Source of the DNA: Lysobacteraceae bacterium
GTDB taxonomy: Bacteria > Pseudomonadota > Gammaproteobacteria > Xanthomonadales > Xanthomonadaceae
Length of the DNA stretch: 7,829 nucleotides
NCBI GenBank assembly: GCA_027483745.1
Contig: JAIXTZ010000092.1
Coordinates: forward strand, 1-7,829
Direction: 5' to 3'
The notes under the pieces are model-generated. The model saw only the letters and a program-made list of their open reading frames with translations, had not been told where the DNA came from and did no database searches. A program made the translations under genes and the position numbers. Of the stretch, positions 6,007-7,829 are shown piece by piece; position 1 is the first letter of the stretch, and each line of letters begins with the position of its first letter.

Positions 6007-7252
6007 GCGGATTCTGTTCCACGCGATCATGTGGGGGTTGGTATTGGTGGTTGCCAACCTCGCCTGCCTGTTGGCCCTTCGCATGCTGAGCGGCGTCAAC
6101 CCCTTGGACCGGGCTGCGTACCTTGAGTACAAGTCGCGCTTCGTGAAATCTGCGGAGAGGACCAGCTACGCGCACCCCTACTTCGGCCAGGCGTTCACTG
6201 CCCACGCCTCCGTCGATGACCCAGTGGCAAACGGCGAGCCCGTTCTGTTCGCCGTGCCCGAGAGCATGCCCGCAGACCCCATCAAGGTGCTGATTCTCGG
6301 CGGTTCCGTCGCGAGCCATTTTTCCTTGAACCGGGCCGAGGATCAGGTCGAGGATCAGGGGATCCGGTTCGACAATAACGACATCTTCGAGCGCGCCTTG
6401 CGTGCCGAGTTCTCGAGCGATCGCTTCGTGGTCTACAACGGCGCGCTGCCGGGTGGAAAACAGCCGCAGCAGCTCTTCAAGCTCTATTACCTGTACCTGC
6501 TCGGGCAATCGTTCGACATCGTCGTCAACGTTGACGGGTTCAACGAAGTCGCGCTGCCGTACGCGGACAACCTCCCGCTGGGCAATCCACCGATCTACCC
6601 GCGCAGCTACTCGCGGCTCTTGCAGTCGAGCAGCGTCGACACCCGCTGCGTGCCCAGCAGCAATCGTTTCGCCACCGACGTCAGTCCAGTCCCGGCCATC
6701 GAGCTGGCCAAACTGCTGTACTCGCAGAACTGCGCGCACGAGGTTGAAGGCTCCGGCGAAGACCCGCTGGACCTGGCGCAGATGGCCAACTTCACGCCCA
6801 AAGGCGAGGACGAGTCCTTCGTCGGGATCGAGGCCATCTGGAACCGCTCCACTCGTGCGATCGATGCCTTCGCCCATCAGAAAGGCTTCGACTACCTGCA
6901 TGTCCTCCAGCCCAACCAGTACCTGGAGAACTCCAAGGCGTTGTCGCAGGAAGAGCGCGACAACTACCTCGGCTACGCACTCTACGGCGACCCGATCGGT
7001 CGCTTCTACGGCAAGCTGGACCTCGCTGCCACTGGAGTGGCTCAGACGCTCGACCTGCGCCACGTGTTCAAGGACGAAACGCAAACCCTGTACCGGGACA
7101 CGTGCTGTCACTTCAACAACCGCGGACAACTTTACCTGGCTCAGGCAATCATCCGTGGCAAGCGCGATGTGTTCGAACGCCACCTGCGACGGCAGGGATC
7201 CACCGTCACCGTTGACGCCGCGCCGCAAGAGTCCGCCCCGCCGGCAAACTAA
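5993..7252 (+). CDS. Membrane-anchored SGNH/GDSL-type hydrolase (SxtL-like)
   Basis: The product has 419 residues. Residues 7-30 are a hydrophobic segment after MSWTKR, so the protein is probably anchored by its N-terminus with the catalytic domain in the periplasm. SGNH blocks in order are LILGGS with Ser105 as likely nucleophile, YNGALPGG (148-155) with the oxyanion Gly, VDGFNE (180-185) with Asn184, and DTCCHFNNRG (369-378) with the Asp369-x3-His373 pair. Block I has Gly-Gly-Ser in place of Gly-Asp-Ser, as in several polysaccharide-modifying SGNH proteins. Members hydrolyse or transfer acyl esters; SxtL of saxitoxin clusters is a GDSL lipase of unknown substrate. The start overlaps the carbamoyltransferase end by 14 bases, which ties the two in expression. 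A 10-base direct repeat (6338-6347 and 6350-6359) duplicates Glu-Asp-Gln after the nucleophile block. The C-terminal 20 residues are low in complexity. Confidence 0.85.
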   Translation: MSWTKRILFHAIMWGLVLVVANLACLLALRMLSGVNPLDRAAYLEYKSRFVKSAERTSYAHPYFGQAFTAHASVDDPVANGEPVLFAVPESMPADPIKVLILGGSVASHFSLNRAEDQVEDQGIRFDNNDIFERALRAEFSSDRFVVYNGALPGGKQPQQLFKLYYLYLLGQSFDIVVNVDGFNEVALPYADNLPLGNPPIYPRSYSRLLQSSSVDTRCVPSSNRFATDVSPVPAIELAKLLYSQNCAHEVEGSGEDPLDLAQMANFTPKGEDESFVGIEAIWNRSTRAIDAFAHQKGFDYLHVLQPNQYLENSKALSQEERDNYLGYALYGDPIGRFYGKLDLAATGVAQTLDLRHVFKDETQTLYRDTCCHFNNRGQLYLAQAIIRGKRDVFERHLRRQGSTVTVDAAPQESAPPAN

Positions 7253-7280
7253 GGGCGTCCAAGCACGGTGCAATCTAGCG
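7253..7280. other. Short gap between convergent genes
   Basis: Only 28 bases separate the hydrolase stop from the patatin stop. No hairpin with a T-tract is visible; a small palindrome TAGCGCTA (7276-7283) spans the patatin stop codon. Nothing here is a convincing terminator for either gene. Confidence 0.4.
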
Positions 7281-7829
7281 CTACTGAACCCAGGCGGAGA
7301 GCGCGTCCTCGGCCAGTTCACGGCCGCGCTCCCGCAGCTCCTTCGCGCGCCAGAACTCGTAGAAGCTGGCGGCATCCCGCGGTACGCGGATGACGAGGTC
7401 GGGCGGATCCTGGGCCACCTGCAATCGCGTGATCTGCGAGTGCATGGTGTCCATCGAGCGCGACATGAGGTCGAGCAGTCCGGCGATGCCGCCGCTCGGC
7501 GCAGGCGCCACCACGCCCGGCGGAGAGGCCGGTGTGCTGAACCACGACGCCACGCGCGCCTTCCAGTTCGGCAGCGCGACCGGCGCGTCGTCGTTGAACA
7601 TCTCGGCCTCGCGCAGCGGCACCGGCTCGCTGGTCGGCGCCCGCGGGGATCGCGCATTGAGGTCGACGGCCACGACGTAGTCGCAGTGGAAGCCCCGCGT
7701 TGCCGCTAGGGGCAGCGGCGCGAGCAGGCCGCCGTCGACGAGCTCGCGGCCGTTCACCTCGTGCGGCGTGAACACCATCGGGATGGCGATCGACGCGCGG
7801 ATGGCGTCGAACAGCGGCCCCTGCTGGAA
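7281..7829 (-). CDS. Patatin-like phospholipase, C-terminal part, cut by window edge
   Basis: The frame enters at 7829 and ends with TAG at 7283-7281; 182 residues are visible. The first visible segment, FQQGPLFDAIRASIAIPMVF, is the conserved patatin stretch before the catalytic Asp, and ELVDGGLLAPLP carries the Asp-Gly-Gly motif of the Ser-Asp dyad (Asp codon at plus-strand 7734-7736). DYVVAVDLNA follows, as in the RssA/NTE-like bacterial patatins. These are phospholipases or lysophospholipases acting on membrane lipids. The Gly-x-Ser-x-Gly nucleophile motif lies outside the window. The tail after the core is about 110 residues, with a Pro/Ala-rich linker and a helical end RAKELRERGRELAEDALSAW. 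An ATG inside the frame at 7778 is internal, not the start. The gene is convergent with the cassette and is probably native chromosome. Confidence 0.93.
   Translation of the reverse strand, partial: FQQGPLFDAIRASIAIPMVFTPHEVNGRELVDGGLLAPLPLAATRGFHCDYVVAVDLNARSPRAPTSEPVPLREAEMFNDDAPVALPNWKARVASWFSTPASPPGVVAPAPSGGIAGLLDLMSRSMDTMHSQITRLQVAQDPPDLVIRVPRDAASFYEFWRAKELRERGRELAEDALSAWVQ
7292..7323. repeat. Right copy of imperfect direct repeat flanking the cassette
   Basis: This is the partner of 3201-3232, with 28 of 32 positions identical and the same orientation. Here it lies inside the patatin gene and encodes part of its final helix. The two copies are 4,091 bases apart and enclose the whole four-gene cassette plus the junction region. 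Confidence 0.55.

Noticed and set aside
3584..7252. A complete saxitoxin or other toxin pathway
   Set aside because: Only the J/K/I/L-like genes are present; there is no SxtA-type polyketide-like synthase, amidinotransferase or other core gene, so toxin production cannot be claimed.
5897..7657. A 586-codon minus-strand open frame
   Set aside because: It is antisense to the SGNH hydrolase gene and overlaps the patatin gene in another frame; both real genes carry diagnostic motifs, this one none.
1..7829. CRISPR arrays, tRNA genes, insertion sequences or integrases
   Set aside because: I looked for regular short repeats with spacers, cloverleaf-type sequence, and transposase or integrase motifs in the window and found none.

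Overview
The window reads as a chromosomal stretch of a GC-rich Gram-negative bacterium, most likely a gammaproteobacterium of the Xanthomonadales/Lysobacter type. This placement is inferred from the GC-rich codon use and from the mix of secreted S9 peptidase, Blc-type lipocalin and patatin genes; no taxonomic marker gene is present.

Left part (1-3193): a prolyl oligopeptidase-type S9 peptidase gene runs leftwards off the window edge (5' part only). Divergent from it is an outer-membrane lipocalin lipoprotein gene closed by a strong hairpin, followed by a secreted protein made of four near-identical cysteine-rich modules of about 58 residues.

Middle (3194-3583): about 390 bases without a complete gene. 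It holds a minus-strand coding tail that resembles the C-terminus of the patatin gene at the right edge, a perfect 10-bp hairpin, and a plus-strand coding tail whose stop overlaps the next start codon as ATGA. It looks like a junction scar.

Right-centre (3584-7252): a tight four-gene cassette on the plus strand. It encodes an SxtJ-family membrane protein (140 aa), an SxtK/DUF5989-like single-span micro-protein (49 aa), a NodU/CmcH-family O-carbamoyltransferase (612 aa) and a membrane-anchored SGNH/GDSL-type hydrolase (419 aa). These are the same four protein types as SxtI/J/K/L of cyanobacterial saxitoxin clusters, here in the order J-K-I-L and with no other toxin gene. The likely job, by inference, is O-carbamoylation of a sugar or small molecule in the cytosol, with two small membrane proteins of unknown role and a periplasm-facing esterase/acyl-transferase-like enzyme acting on the exported or lipid-linked product. 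The cassette has lower GC than its left neighbours and lies between two imperfect 32-bp direct repeats (3201-3232 and 7292-7323), which suggests acquisition or rearrangement.

Right edge (7281-7829): the C-terminal part of a patatin-like phospholipase gene on the minus strand, convergent with the cassette. I saw no tRNA, rRNA, CRISPR array, transposase or integrase.
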